Source: an uncultured Clostridia bacterium (GTDB lineage: Bacteria; Bacillota; Clostridia; Saccharofermentanales; Saccharofermentanaceae). Taken from it: DNA of 11,592 nt. Location: contig CAMJGB010000045.1 of the NCBI GenBank assembly GCA_946405115.1, positions 1 to 11,592 on the forward strand, given 5' to 3'. A program made the position numbers and the translations under genes. The first letter of the stretch is position 1. Each line of letters opens with the position of its first letter. Below, piece by piece: positions 1 through 8,268 of this stretch. The notes under the pieces are model-generated. The model was given only the letters and a program-made list of their open reading frames with translations, did no database searches and was not told the DNA's origin.

Positions 1-224
1 TCGGAAGAGTTCGTTTTTGTGTTTCCCTCTCGCGAAGTGCTTAGTAAGAATACAACGCAAGTCCTATCCTGTCAAGCGGAAATTTCAACTTTTTTACATA
101 AACTTTTTTGAGGTTTATTTCTTGCTTTATCGCACTAAATATTCCTGTTAATTCTTTATATATTTTATATACATGTTCTTTATTTATGACTTTAATTCTG
201 ATATATTCATTAAGCAGTTTTCCT

Positions 225-241
225 GCGCTTTGCAAATGCGC
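225..241. promoter_or_regulatory. Imperfect palindrome upstream of ldh, possible operator
   Basis: The stretch reads GCGC-TTTGCAAA-T-GCGC: an 8-bp perfect palindrome flanked by GCGC arms, broken only by one extra T. The same bases form a direct repeat of TGCGCTTT (224-231 and 237-244). It lies 19 bp upstream of the best -10 hexamer of ldh, so it would overlap the -35 region, where a repressor or redox regulator could bind. It does not match the Rex or CcpA consensus as I know them, so the binding protein is unknown. The function is inferred from symmetry and position only. Confidence 0.3.
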
Positions 242-265
242 TTTCTCGCGTATTACAAATATAAT
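237..265 (+). promoter_or_regulatory. Candidate ldh promoter
   Basis: A perfect -10 hexamer TATAAT lies at 260-265, 30 bases before the chosen ldh start. At a 17-bp spacing the -35 position is TGCGCT (237-242), a poor match to TTGACA. The promoter may therefore need an activator, or the true promoter may be the pair TTTGCA (229-234) and TATTAC (251-256) with a 16-bp spacer. The weak -35 sits inside the small palindrome described separately. Confidence 0.45.
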
Positions 266-295
266 CAAATTACATAACATATGGGGGTATCTTCT

Positions 296-1252
296 ATGAG
301 TAAGATTTCAGAAGGTTCAAAGGTCTGCATTATCGGTGCAGGCGCAGTAGGTGCGACTATCGCATTCGCTATCTCGATGAAGCAGCTCTGCTCTGAGCTC
401 GTTCTTATCGACGTTAATCAGGAAAAGGCTCTTGGTGAGGCACTTGACATCAGCCACGGTCTTCCTTTCCTCGGTCAGATGGACATCCACAGCGGTGACT
501 ACGACGAGATCAAGGATGCTGACGTTATCATCATCACAGCAGGTATCCCGAGAAAGCCCGGCGAGACAAGAATCGATCTTGCTAAGAAGAACGTTAAGCT
601 CGCTCACACAATCACAGACAGCATCATGAAGTACTACAACAAGGGTGTTATCCTCGTAGTATCCAACCCTTGCGACGTTGTTACATACAAGGTAACAGAG
701 TGGACAGGACTTCCTTCCACAAAGGTTATCGGTTCTGGTACAAACCTCGACTCTGCTCGTTTCAGATGGCTCCTTTCCCAGAAGCTCAACTGCGACGTTA
801 GAAACGTACACGGTTACATCCTCGGTGAGCACGGTGAGACACAGTTCGCTGCTTGGTCACGCACACACATCGCTGGTGTACCTGTTGAAGAGTATGCAAG
901 ATCTATCGGATGCCCTCTTACAGAGGAAGATAAGATCGCTCTCGTTGAGGAGACAAAGTCTTCCGGCGCACAGATCATCAAGCTCAAGGGCGCTACATTC
1001 AACGGTGTTGCTGTTTCCGTAACAACTCTCCTCGAGTCTCTCCTTATGGACAAGCACACAATCCGTACAGTATCCACAAAGCTCAACGGCGAGTACGGTA
1101 TGAGCGATGTAACACTCAACGTTCCGATCATGCTCGGTGCAGGCGGAGTTGAGAGAATCGTTGAGATGGAGCTTCGTGAGGACGAGAAGGCTCTCCTCCA
1201 GGCTTCTTACAACAACATCCACGAGGCTATCTTGAGCGTTGAGGGACTCTGA
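296..1252 (+). CDS. ldh: L-lactate dehydrogenase family protein (LDH/MDH superfamily)
   Basis: Cytoplasmic NAD-dependent 2-hydroxyacid dehydrogenase of 318 residues. It is expected to reduce pyruvate to L-lactate and regenerate NAD+ in fermentation. The N-terminal Rossmann fold shows GAGAVG at 14-19 and the NAD-selecting Asp at 39. The active-site loop is AGIPRKPGETR (82-92), the substrate-binding and proton-relay segment is LDSARFR (151-157), and the catalytic His is H179 in GEHGE. KGAT, equivalent to the Thr-246 region of Bacillus LDH, is kept. Length and overall pattern fit bacterial L-LDH. One oddity is that the specificity position, Gln in classical LDH, is Arg86 here, the residue typical of malate dehydrogenase, so oxaloacetate activity cannot be excluded. 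The start at 296 is preferred over the in-frame ATG at 281 because GGGGG at 283-287 gives a weak ribosome site 8 bases upstream, while 281 has none. The gene is monocistronic and convergent with dacA. Confidence 0.9.
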   Translation: MSKISEGSKVCIIGAGAVGATIAFAISMKQLCSELVLIDVNQEKALGEALDISHGLPFLGQMDIHSGDYDEIKDADVIIITAGIPRKPGETRIDLAKKNVKLAHTITDSIMKYYNKGVILVVSNPCDVVTYKVTEWTGLPSTKVIGSGTNLDSARFRWLLSQKLNCDVRNVHGYILGEHGETQFAAWSRTHIAGVPVEEYARSIGCPLTEEDKIALVEETKSSGAQIIKLKGATFNGVAVSVTTLLESLLMDKHTIRTVSTKLNGEYGMSDVTLNVPIMLGAGGVERIVEMELREDEKALLQASYNNIHEAILSVEGL

Positions 1253-1280
1253 TCCTGAAAGTTCAATAACCAAGACTTTC

Positions 1281-1310
1281 AAGGGGCTGTTTTCGGACAG
1301 TCCCTTTTCT
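1281..1310 (+). terminator. Rho-independent terminator of ldh
   Basis: GGGGCTG (1283-1289) pairs with CAGTCCC (1298-1304) with one G-U pair around the 8-base loop TTTTCGGA. Two A-T pairs extend the base, and the run TTTTCT follows. It begins 28 bases after the ldh stop. A smaller hairpin, GAAAGT/ACTTTC (1257-1262 and 1275-1280), precedes it directly. Confidence 0.85.
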
Positions 1311-1339
1311 TATCCGTAAAACCACAGTACCAAATAAAC

Positions 1340-1366
1340 ACGCCCCGGCGGTTAAAGCCGGGGCGT
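1340..1366 (-). terminator. Strong GC-rich terminator of gyrA-dacA, probably bidirectional
   Basis: ACGCCCCGGC (1340-1349) and GCCGGGGCGT (1357-1366) form a perfect 10-bp stem with a 7-base loop. Read on the minus strand it is followed by TGTTTATTT, a usable U-rich tail, 29 bases after the dacA stop. On the plus strand the tail is TTATATTG, so it may also back up the ldh terminator. The two convergent transcripts are thus separated by two hairpins within about 90 bases. Confidence 0.8.
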
Positions 1367-1394
1367 TATATTGTATATATATTATTAATATAGA

Positions 1395-2894
1395 TCAGAA
1401 TGTGGGGCCCTTATATTCCCTGACGTTCTTGCCGCGTCTTTGGGGTCTGCTGTACTTGATGCTTCTTGTGATCAGGATGATTACAAGAACGATGATGGTA
1501 ATTACCAGTACAAGGATGAGGACCGACACGCCGGGATTAATCGATATGAACCTTCCGACACGGGTCGCGTAGAAACCTGTAGGCTCTTCATCTTCGCCCG
1601 GTATTCCGACCACTCCTTCATCGCCATCTCCGATTATTACTTCACCGACAGTCTCGCCCGGCGGTCCGGACTCGACAGTTTCTTCGACAGGATCATCGTG
1701 GGACACGACGACCGGCATCTGATCAACTGCATCAAAAGGTCCGATGACTGTATCAAGCTGAGGATACTCATCAGCTGTCCAGTTAAATCTCTGATAATCG
1801 CCCAATGTACCGGGTACTACTGTTACGGGATCTGAATTCCAGCAGGCAAGGTTGCCGTAAGCAACTGCCGATGTTACGTAACGAGTCTGGTTGGAAGACT
1901 CCTCATAAGGGATTCCGCAGACTGCGATCATGAGCTCATGACCGTTCTCGTTAACGCTGTATGTTGTCATTCCCGTACCTGCTACGGATGTCGTACCTGT
2001 CTTACCGCCGATGAATGCTGCGATATGCGTATCTTCACCGTCAGCAGTCTTGGATGTCATCCAGGGATCGAGCAGGATCTGGTTAGTGTTTCTTACTGTT
2101 GACCATGCATCTTCGGGATGGCAGTTAGTAGCCTGGAAGATATGCGTAGGTGAACTTATTACCGTACAGAAATCAGGATTACGTGTAGCATTTGCCATCA
2201 TGAGGCAAAGGTCAAATGCAGTCGTGTAATGATCGTCACTATGATATCCGTGAGCATTGGAGAAATGGGTGCCTGTGCATCCCAAGTTTCTTGCGCGAAG
2301 CGTCATAAGCTCGGCAAAAGCTGACAGCGGATATGACTGAAGGATCTCGTCTGCAGTAAGTCCAAGCTGCTCAACAAAATACGTTGCATTAACTCCGTCG
2401 GGACCCACAGGACCGCCCTCGGGATAGTCTCTGAACAAAGCGTTGATAACCGACTCAGCAATAACGTTGGCAGCATCATTACCTGAAGGAAGCATCAGTC
2501 CGTAGTACAGCTCGGAAACCTTGATCTCCTCACCTACGCAAAGATACATCATGGTAGAGTCTGATGCGACACTTGAGATGGCATTCTCGGATGCCACAAC
2601 GTACTCATCAGGATCGAGATAGTCGAGACCTAACTGGAAGGTCATGATCTTGGTCATTGACGCAGGATAGATCCTGTTATGGGACTGCTGCTCAAGAAGG
2701 ATCGTATCGGCTGTGAAATCGTATACGCAGTAGGATGAGCAATGGATCTCATCGAGAGGCGTGATGGTGATGTCAGGCTGTTCTACACCTGCAAGAACAT
2801 CACGCGCAGCGATGTGCGGAACGATTCCTGCCATCACGATGATAACTGTGAGAAGCAGGCTTATTATGCGTGCTTTATTTATGTTCTTATGCAT
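1395..2894 (-). CDS. dacA: Membrane-anchored D-alanyl-D-alanine carboxypeptidase (penicillin-binding protein, peptidase S11)
   Basis: Serine-type D,D-carboxypeptidase that trims the terminal D-Ala of peptidoglycan pentapeptides outside the membrane. The 499-residue protein starts with a signal-like segment (hydrophobic core about 11-29). The three penicillin-binding motifs are in order: SMTK at 79-82 with nucleophile Ser79, SGN at 137-139, and KTG at 298-300. Residues about 400-440 are a Pro/Gly/Asp/Glu-rich linker. A single hydrophobic helix (about 456-476) and a basic tail follow, so the anchor is a true transmembrane segment rather than the amphipathic helix of PBP5. The start overlaps the gyrA stop by 8 bp (ATGCATAA), with GAGG six bases upstream inside gyrA, suggesting translational coupling. 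The exact paralogue name (dacA, dacB or dacF) cannot be settled here. Family assignment is firm. Confidence 0.93.
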   Translation of the reverse strand: MHKNINKARIISLLLTVIIVMAGIVPHIAARDVLAGVEQPDITITPLDEIHCSSYCVYDFTADTILLEQQSHNRIYPASMTKIMTFQLGLDYLDPDEYVVASENAISSVASDSTMMYLCVGEEIKVSELYYGLMLPSGNDAANVIAESVINALFRDYPEGGPVGPDGVNATYFVEQLGLTADEILQSYPLSAFAELMTLRARNLGCTGTHFSNAHGYHSDDHYTTAFDLCLMMANATRNPDFCTVISSPTHIFQATNCHPEDAWSTVRNTNQILLDPWMTSKTADGEDTHIAAFIGGKTGTTSVAGTGMTTYSVNENGHELMIAVCGIPYEESSNQTRYVTSAVAYGNLACWNSDPVTVVPGTLGDYQRFNWTADEYPQLDTVIGPFDAVDQMPVVVSHDDPVEETVESGPPGETVGEVIIGDGDEGVVGIPGEDEEPTGFYATRVGRFISINPGVSVLILVLVITIIVLVIILITRSIKYSRPQRRGKNVREYKGPTF

Positions 2895-5466
2895 TAGCGT
2901 CCTCTTCGGGCTTTTCCCCTTCAGACTGACCCTCTTCAGAGACTTCCTCTGCCTCGGGCTCTTCGTGCTCAGTTACCGTAAAGTCAACTACGGAAGCGCC
3001 CTTTGAGCTCATGAGCTTAACGCCGGAAGTTGCACGTGACAATGTAGGAATCTCTGTTGTTGCAACACGGATGATCATACCCGTATCGGTGATCATGAGA
3101 AGGTCGAGAGAGTCATCAACAAGAGTACAGCCTACGAGAGGTCCTGTCTTCTCGCTGATTCTGTAAGTGATGAGACCCTTACCGCCTCTGTTCTGCTGAC
3201 GGTATTCCTCAACGGAGGATCTCTTACCCATACCCTTCTCGGAGATAACAAGGAGCTCTCCGCCGTCGGTTACGGGTACCATGCCGACTACCTTATCGTC
3301 GTCTGCAAGGTTCATTGCACGTACACCGGAAGAATTACGTCCGGTCTCTCTTACGTCGTCTGTATTAAATCTGATTGCCTTACCTGATGAAGATACAACG
3401 ATAACTTCCTGTCCGGGAGCTGTCATCGCGATATCAACTACGCGGTCATCATCACGAAGCTTAACTGCGATAAGGCCGTTCTTATTGATGTTCTTGTAGC
3501 TCGACAGAGGTGTTCTCTTGATGACACCCTTACGTGTGACGATCGTGAGATTGATGTCCTCTGTATCGAGGCTGTCAGCAGGAATGATGTTCCTGATCCT
3601 CTCGCCTTCCTGGAGGCTCAAGAGGTTAACAAGAGCTGTACCCTTGGCACTTCTGGACTGTGTCTCAGGGATCTTATAACCCTTGATCTTGAATACACGT
3701 CCTGTGTTGGTGAAGCATAGGAGGAACTTGTGGGTAGTTGTGGTGAGGATCTTCTCAACGTAGTCCTCCTCACGTCTTCCCTGACCGGAAATTCCGCGGC
3801 CGCCTCTGTGCTGGCTCTTGTAAACGTCAACGCGCTGACGCTTGATATAGCCGTAGTGAGTAAGAGTAACAACGATGTTCTCTTCCTGGATCAAAGACTC
3901 GTCGTCTACATCCTCGAAGGAACCATTGATGATCTCCGTAACTCTCGGAGTAGCGAACTTACGCTTGATCTCGAGGATCTCCTTCTTGATAGTCTCGTGG
4001 AGAACACCCTTATCGCTCAGGATGAGCTGGTAGCCTGCAATAGCTTCGTCCAAAGACTTGATCTCGGCTTCAAGCTTCTCTCTCTCAAGACCAGTCAAAC
4101 GTCCGAGTCTCATGTCTACGATGTGCTGTGCCTGCTTATCAGAGAAACCGAATCTCTCGCACATTCTCGCCTTGGCATCAGCCTCGGTTCTTGAAGATCT
4201 GATGATGTTGATAATCTCGTCGATGTGGTCGATAGCAAGGAGCAAGCCCTCATCGATATGTCTCTTGCCCTGAGCCTGCTCGAGGTCGTACTCGGTTCTT
4301 CTTGTGACTACGTTCTCCTGATGCTCGATATAGTAACGGAGCGCATCGAAAAGCGTGATCGTCTTAGGCTCAAGCTTACCGTCCTTATCAGGAACGAGAG
4401 CGATCATGTTAGCGCAGCATGCATCCTGCAGTGCACAGTTCTTATAAAGCTGGTTAAGTACTACTTCAGGGTTAGCTTCCTTCTTAACTTCGATAACGAT
4501 ACGGACCATCTCATTACGGTCGGACTCGTCACGAAGACCGGAGATACCCTCGACCTTCTTGTCCTTAACGAGGTCTGCCATTCTCTCGATGAGACGTGCC
4601 TTGTTAACTGCGAAAGGAAGATCGTGAATGATGATTCTCTGTCTGCCGCTGCCGAACTCTTCGATATCGGCATGAGCTCTTACCATGATTCTTCCTCTTC
4701 CCGTAGCGTAAGCCTCGCGGATACCTGAAGTACCGAGGATAGCGCCTCCTGTAGGGAAGTCAGGACCCTTGACTACTTCGAGAAGCTCATCGAGAGTAAC
4801 GTCGGGGTTATCAAGCATAAGAACAACGCCGTCGATGACCTCACCCATGTTGTGGGGAGGAATGTTCGTAGCCATACCTACGGCGATACCTACTGAACCG
4901 TTAACGAGAAGGTTCGGGAATCTTGAAGGAAGAGCTACAGGCTCGAATTCGTGCTCATCGAAGTTAGGTCTGAACTCGATACCCTTCTTGATGTCTGTCA
5001 TCATCTCGAGAGCAACCTTGGCAAGTCTTGCCTCCGTATAACGGTAAGCAGCCGGCGGGTCACCGTCGATGGAACCGAAGTTACCGTGACCGTCTACGAG
5101 CGGATGTCTCAGGGAGAAATCCTGAGCAAGTCTTACGAGTGCATCGTAAACCGAAGCGTCACCGTGAGGATGGAAACGTCCGAGAACGTCACCGATCGTG
5201 GTAGCGCACTTACGGTAGGGCTTATCAGGTGTGAAGCCCTGTGTATACATCGAATAAAGGATTCTTCTCTGAACGGGCTTAAGACCGTCTCTTACGTCAG
5301 GAAGAGCTCGGTCGGAGATTACCGACATAGCATAGTCGATAAAGGATTTCTTCATCTCCTGCTCAAGGTCTACGGGAACAATAGTGGTCTGTTCTGATCT
5401 GAAAGCCTCGTCCATCTCGGCTTCCTGTTGCTTACGCAGCTCCTTGGACTTATCAATATCTGCCAT
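2887..5466 (-). CDS. gyrA: DNA gyrase subunit A
   Basis: Breakage-reunion subunit of gyrase. With GyrB it introduces negative supercoils using ATP. The 859-residue protein has the winged-helix/tower domain with catalytic Tyr143 in RYTEARL and its partner Arg142, and the quinolone-determining region [10 protein letters not shown] at 99-108. The C-terminal pinwheel carries the GyrA box QNRGGKG, which marks gyrase rather than topoisomerase IV, and ends in an acidic tail rich in Glu. Ala104 occupies the place of E. coli Ser83, and Asp108 that of Asp87. The start is ATG at 5466, because GGAGG lies 5 bases upstream. A TTG at 5481 would put that ribosome site inside the coding region. It has its own promoter and a palindromic leader. 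gyrB is not in the window. The stop overlaps dacA. Confidence 0.98.
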   Translation of the reverse strand: MADIDKSKELRKQQEAEMDEAFRSEQTTIVPVDLEQEMKKSFIDYAMSVISDRALPDVRDGLKPVQRRILYSMYTQGFTPDKPYRKCATTIGDVLGRFHPHGDASVYDALVRLAQDFSLRHPLVDGHGNFGSIDGDPPAAYRYTEARLAKVALEMMTDIKKGIEFRPNFDEHEFEPVALPSRFPNLLVNGSVGIAVGMATNIPPHNMGEVIDGVVLMLDNPDVTLDELLEVVKGPDFPTGGAILGTSGIREAYATGRGRIMVRAHADIEEFGSGRQRIIIHDLPFAVNKARLIERMADLVKDKKVEGISGLRDESDRNEMVRIVIEVKKEANPEVVLNQLYKNCALQDACCANMIALVPDKDGKLEPKTITLFDALRYYIEHQENVVTRRTEYDLEQAQGKRHIDEGLLLAIDHIDEIINIIRSSRTEADAKARMCERFGFSDKQAQHIVDMRLGRLTGLEREKLEAEIKSLDEAIAGYQLILSDKGVLHETIKKEILEIKRKFATPRVTEIINGSFEDVDDESLIQEENIVVTLTHYGYIKRQRVDVYKSQHRGGRGISGQGRREEDYVEKILTTTTHKFLLCFTNTGRVFKIKGYKIPETQSRSAKGTALVNLLSLQEGERIRNIIPADSLDTEDINLTIVTRKGVIKRTPLSSYKNINKNGLIAVKLRDDDRVVDIAMTAPGQEVIVVSSSGKAIRFNTDDVRETGRNSSGVRAMNLADDDKVVGMVPVTDGGELLVISEKGMGKRSSVEEYRQQNRGGKGLITYRISEKTGPLVGCTLVDDSLDLLMITDTGMIIRVATTEIPTLSRATSGVKLMSSKGASVVDFTVTEHEEPEAEEVSEEGQSEGEKPEEDANA

Positions 5467-5470
5467 CTTA

Positions 5471-5476
5471 TCCTCC
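5471..5476 (-). promoter_or_regulatory. Ribosome binding site deciding the gyrA start
   Basis: GGAGGA on the minus strand, with GGAGG 5 bases before ATG at 5466. It excludes the longer in-frame TTG start at 5481 and lies just downstream of the leader hairpin. Confidence 0.8.
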
Positions 5477-5481
5477 AACAA

Positions 5482-5508
5482 CCGGTCGATCAGCTGATCT
5501 AATACCGG
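5482..5508 (-). promoter_or_regulatory. Palindromic hairpin in the gyrA leader
   Basis: The core GATCAGCTGATC (5488-5499) is a perfect 12-bp palindrome. Outer arms CCGGT (5482-5486) and ACCGG (5504-5508) are also complementary, separated from the core by 1 and 4 bases. It lies between the predicted transcription start (about 5522) and the gyrA ribosome site. It could act as a DNA operator or an RNA hairpin that limits translation or decay. No U-run follows, so it does not look like a terminator. The symmetry is visible; the role is inferred. Confidence 0.5.
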
Positions 5509-5528
5509 CAGAAAATCATACGAGGATA

Positions 5529-5557
5529 ATTATACCATACTTAAACATACATATAAC
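5529..5557 (-). promoter_or_regulatory. gyrA-dacA promoter with extended -10
   Basis: On the minus strand TGGTATAAT is an extended -10 element (TG at 5536-5537, TATAAT at 5529-5534). At a 17-bp spacing the -35 is GTTATA, a 3/6 match, so the TG dinucleotide probably carries recognition. The 5558-5596 stretch upstream is almost pure A/T and could serve as an UP element. The predicted start near 5522 gives a leader of about 55 bases. No GC-rich terminator separates rsmG from this promoter, so read-through from the upstream operon is possible. Confidence 0.65.
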
Positions 5558-5596
5558 TATAAATATAAAAATATTATAATATATAGAATTTTTCCT

Positions 5597-6334
5597 TTAG
5601 AGGGGGTTCTTGGAAGGCTTGCCGGCCTGTCTCGGGTACTGCGGAGGCGTAGGGCGAACCTTTCTTACAACCACGATGGACCTGTTCATGTCCGTTCCGG
5701 GAAGACAGAAGCGATCTGTCTTCTCCTTCTTGCCTCCGAGGACAGATATAGCCTTAGTCGAAGCCTGCTCCTCCTCATCCACGTTTCCCTTCATGGCAAG
5801 GAAAGCACCTTCCTTAACAACGAAAGGCAGGCAGTACTCGCACAGTACAGGCAGATTTGCCACGGCTCTTGCGCATGAGATATCGAACTTTTCGCGCAGG
5901 GCCTTGTTCCTGCCCGCGTCCTCGGCTCTTCCGTGCACCGTTTTAACGCCCGTAAGCCCCAAAGAGGAACAGACCTCATTAAGGAAGTTCAGGCGCTTAT
6001 TAAGCGAATCCAGAAGCGTCAGGCGAAGCTCCGGCATGGCGATCTTAAGTACGACTCCGGGAAAGCCCGCTCCCGTGCCCACATCGATGATGCTCAAGTC
6101 CTTGCGGGAAGCCCGCTCCTGCTCAGCCCTTATGTAAGGAACGAGTGTGAGCGAATCTATGAAGTGTCTTACGGCGATGCCCTCGTCGTCAGTAATATTC
6201 GTGAGGTTCATTACCTCGTTTGTCTTAACGAGCATGGAAGCATATGTATCGAGCTGTGAAAGCTGTTCCTCGGAAAGGCCCAGATCCTCCTTCTCGGAAT
6301 ACTCTCTTACGATTGACTTAATTACTTCAGACAT
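5597..6334 (-). CDS. rsmG: 16S rRNA (guanine-527-N7)-methyltransferase RsmG
   Basis: SAM-dependent methyltransferase that makes m7G527 in 16S rRNA. Loss of the enzyme is known to give low-level streptomycin resistance. The protein has 245 residues. The family signature NLT (43-45) is followed by HFIDSL, the SAM-binding loop DVGTGAGFPG at 84-93, and LLDSLNKR at about 107-114. The C terminus ends with the usual KxRPTPxxYPR...AGxPxKxPL pattern. The ATG at 6334 is chosen because AGGAGG lies 5 bases upstream. A longer open frame to 6397 would add 21 residues that resemble nothing in the family and would run into mnmG. The start overlaps the mnmG stop by 8 bp (ATGTCTGA), implying coupled translation. 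It is the last gene of the yidC-rsmG block. Confidence 0.97.
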   Translation of the reverse strand: MSEVIKSIVREYSEKEDLGLSEEQLSQLDTYASMLVKTNEVMNLTNITDDEGIAVRHFIDSLTLVPYIRAEQERASRKDLSIIDVGTGAGFPGVVLKIAMPELRLTLLDSLNKRLNFLNEVCSSLGLTGVKTVHGRAEDAGRNKALREKFDISCARAVANLPVLCEYCLPFVVKEGAFLAMKGNVDEEEQASTKAISVLGGKKEKTDRFCLPGTDMNRSIVVVRKVRPTPPQYPRQAGKPSKNPL

Positions 6335-8267
6335 CGGCGCCTCCTTTAATGGATTCGAGGTAAACGAGAAGCACGGAGATATCCGCGGGAGATACACCGG
6401 AGATTCTCGATGCCTGTCCTACGCTCTCGGGCTTCATCTTATCAAGCTTCTGCCTTGCTTCGAGCCTCAAGCCCGTGATCTTCGAGTAGTCCGTATCAGA
6501 AGGTATTGTCTTCTTCTCGAGCTTGCTGAACTTCTTTATCTTGTCTTCCTCAAGCTTAAGGTAGCCTTCGTACTTGATGTCCGTCTCCACTTCCTTGCGG
6601 ATGTCGGAAGTAAGTTCCGGCCTTCCGGGATCGATCGGAGCCAACATTTCGTAAGTAACGTCAGGGCGTCTTATGAGTTCTGCCAAGGAGATGCCTGAAG
6701 GAGGAAGCGTGGAGCCTACCTCGGAGAGGATCTTCTCAAGCTCGGGCGTAGGTCCTACGTAGACCTTGGAAAGCCTCTCGCGTTCGGCATCGATAGTCTC
6801 ATACTTACGCTTAAACGCTTCGTATCTTTCTTCGCTAATAAGACCTGCCTCGTGTCCTATGGGCGTAAGTCTCTTGTCAGCGTTGTCGTATCTTAAGAAA
6901 AGCCTGTACTCGGCACGAGATGTCATCATCCTGTAGGGCTCGTTCGTACCCTTGGTAACGAGGTCGTCCACAAGAACTCCGATATAGCCCTGGGAGCGGT
7001 CGATTATGATCGCGCTCTCACCCTTCGCGTAACGTCCCGCATTGATGCCTGCGACAATACCCTGTCCGCCCGCTTCCTCGTATCCTGAGGAACCGTTGAT
7101 CTGACCTGCGGTAAAAAGTCCCGCTACAATCTTGGACTCAAGCGAGCGCTTGAGCGTCGTGGGCTCAATGAGATCGTACTCGATTGCATACGCGCTTCTT
7201 TGAATTACTGCTTTCTCAAGTCCCGGCAGGGAATGCACCATTCTTACCTGTACGTCCTCGGGAAGGCTCGTCGAAAAGCCCTGAAGGTACATCTCCTCCG
7301 TATTGTTTCCCATGGGCTCGACGAAGATCTGGTGTCTCGTCTTGTCCTGGAACTTCACGAACTTATCCTCGATGGAAGGGCAGTAACGGGGACCCGTGCC
7401 CTTGATGACGCCGCTGTAAAGAGGCGACCTGTCCATGTTGGCAAAGATTACTTCTCTTGTCTCGGGCGTGGTCCAAACGGAGTAACAGGGAGTCTGCTCT
7501 TCGGGAACAGATCTGCCGTTCATCTCGTGCTCGAAAGAGAACGGAGGAACATCATGCTCGCCGTTCTGAATCTCCATCTGTGAGAAATCCACGCTTCTTG
7601 CATTTACTCTTACGGGAGTACCGGTCTTAAATCTCAAGATCGGAATGTTGTACTCTGAAAGCGACTTGGAAAGGCCGACGGATCTCGGAAGTCCGTCAGG
7701 ACCCGACTCCATGATGACCTCTCCCCTAATCGTTCTTGCTTCCATATATGTACCGGAACAGATAACGACTGCTTTGGCCTTATACACGGCCTTGCTCTCT
7801 GTCATGACACCGGTAACCTTATAAGCACCATTGCCCTCATCTGAGGCAAGCAGAGCCGTTACATGGCCCTGTCTGATGTCGAGGTTATCCGTGTTCTCGA
7901 GGAAGTGCTTCATGGTAACGGAGTACTTCGATCTGTCCATCTGCGCACGGGGCGAATGAACTGCTGGGCCCTTGGTCCTGTTAAGCATTCTCATCTGGAT
8001 AAGACAGTCATCTGCGATCTTGCCCATGATGCCGCCCAATGCATCGATCTCACGTACGATCTGTCCCTTTGCAGTGCCTCCTATGGAAGGGTTGCAGGGA
8101 AGGTTTGCAAGCGAATCAAGATGCAAGGTAAAAAGGATCGTGTTAAGACCCATGGCAGCACAGGCATGAGCTGCCTCACAGCCCGCATGTCCCGCTCCGA
8201 CGACCGCTACGTCGTACTCTCCTGCAAGATATGAATGTTCAATATTAAGTGCTTCGTTAATGTCCAT
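6327..8267 (-). CDS. mnmG: tRNA uridine-5-carboxymethylaminomethyl modification enzyme, FAD subunit MnmG (GidA)
   Basis: FAD-binding subunit of the MnmEG complex. It installs carboxymethylaminomethyl or aminomethyl groups at C5 of wobble U34 in certain tRNAs, using methylenetetrahydrofolate and NADH. The 646-residue protein has the dinucleotide motif GAGHAG at 24-29, followed by the signature PCNPSIGGTAKG (57-68). Cys58 and Cys296 (in PRYCPSIED) match the two conserved cysteines of E. coli MnmG, Cys47 and Cys277. The second FAD segment is FTAGQINGSSGYEEAGGQG near 385-403, and a C-terminal helical domain ends with RISGVSPADISVLLVYLE. It begins one base after the mnmE stop (TAA-A-ATG) with only a weak ribosome site (ATAGG), so it probably relies on coupling to mnmE. 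Adjacent genes encoding interacting subunits fit their shared function. Confidence 0.98.
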   Translation of the reverse strand: MDINEALNIEHSYLAGEYDVAVVGAGHAGCEAAHACAAMGLNTILFTLHLDSLANLPCNPSIGGTAKGQIVREIDALGGIMGKIADDCLIQMRMLNRTKGPAVHSPRAQMDRSKYSVTMKHFLENTDNLDIRQGHVTALLASDEGNGAYKVTGVMTESKAVYKAKAVVICSGTYMEARTIRGEVIMESGPDGLPRSVGLSKSLSEYNIPILRFKTGTPVRVNARSVDFSQMEIQNGEHDVPPFSFEHEMNGRSVPEEQTPCYSVWTTPETREVIFANMDRSPLYSGVIKGTGPRYCPSIEDKFVKFQDKTRHQIFVEPMGNNTEEMYLQGFSTSLPEDVQVRMVHSLPGLEKAVIQRSAYAIEYDLIEPTTLKRSLESKIVAGLFTAGQINGSSGYEEAGGQGIVAGINAGRYAKGESAIIIDRSQGYIGVLVDDLVTKGTNEPYRMMTSRAEYRLFLRYDNADKRLTPIGHEAGLISEERYEAFKRKYETIDAERERLSKVYVGPTPELEKILSEVGSTLPPSGISLAELIRRPDVTYEMLAPIDPGRPELTSDIRKEVETDIKYEGYLKLEEDKIKKFSKLEKKTIPSDTDYSKITGLRLEARQKLDKMKPESVGQASRISGVSPADISVLLVYLESIKGGADV

Positions 8268-8268
8268 T

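Noticed and set aside
87..109. Direct repeat of AACTTTTTT (87-95 and 101-109)
   Set aside because: It is short, low-complexity T-rich sequence expected by chance in AT-rich DNA.
41..280. 79-codon minus-strand open frame before ldh
   Set aside because: It lies in AT-rich DNA, is rich in I/K/L as expected by chance, has no ribosome site before its ATG, resembles no family I know, and lies over the likely ldh promoter.
317..832. 171-codon open frame antisense to ldh (and a 141-codon one at 857-1282)
   Set aside because: Both are shadows of the strongly biased codons of ldh. They are Cys/Val/Asp-rich with no domain pattern, and the sense protein is clearly conserved.
3730..4194. 154-codon plus-strand frame inside gyrA, with similar ones at 4225-4728 and 4951-5397
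   Set aside because: These are antisense shadows within a fully conserved gyrA frame. Their composition is low in sense and they share no motif with known proteins.
5540..5596. AT-rich stretch with AAAAAT/ATTTTT arms, considered as an rsmG terminator
   Set aside because: The stem has only A-T pairs and would be unstable. It is better explained as upstream A/T sequence of the gyrA promoter.
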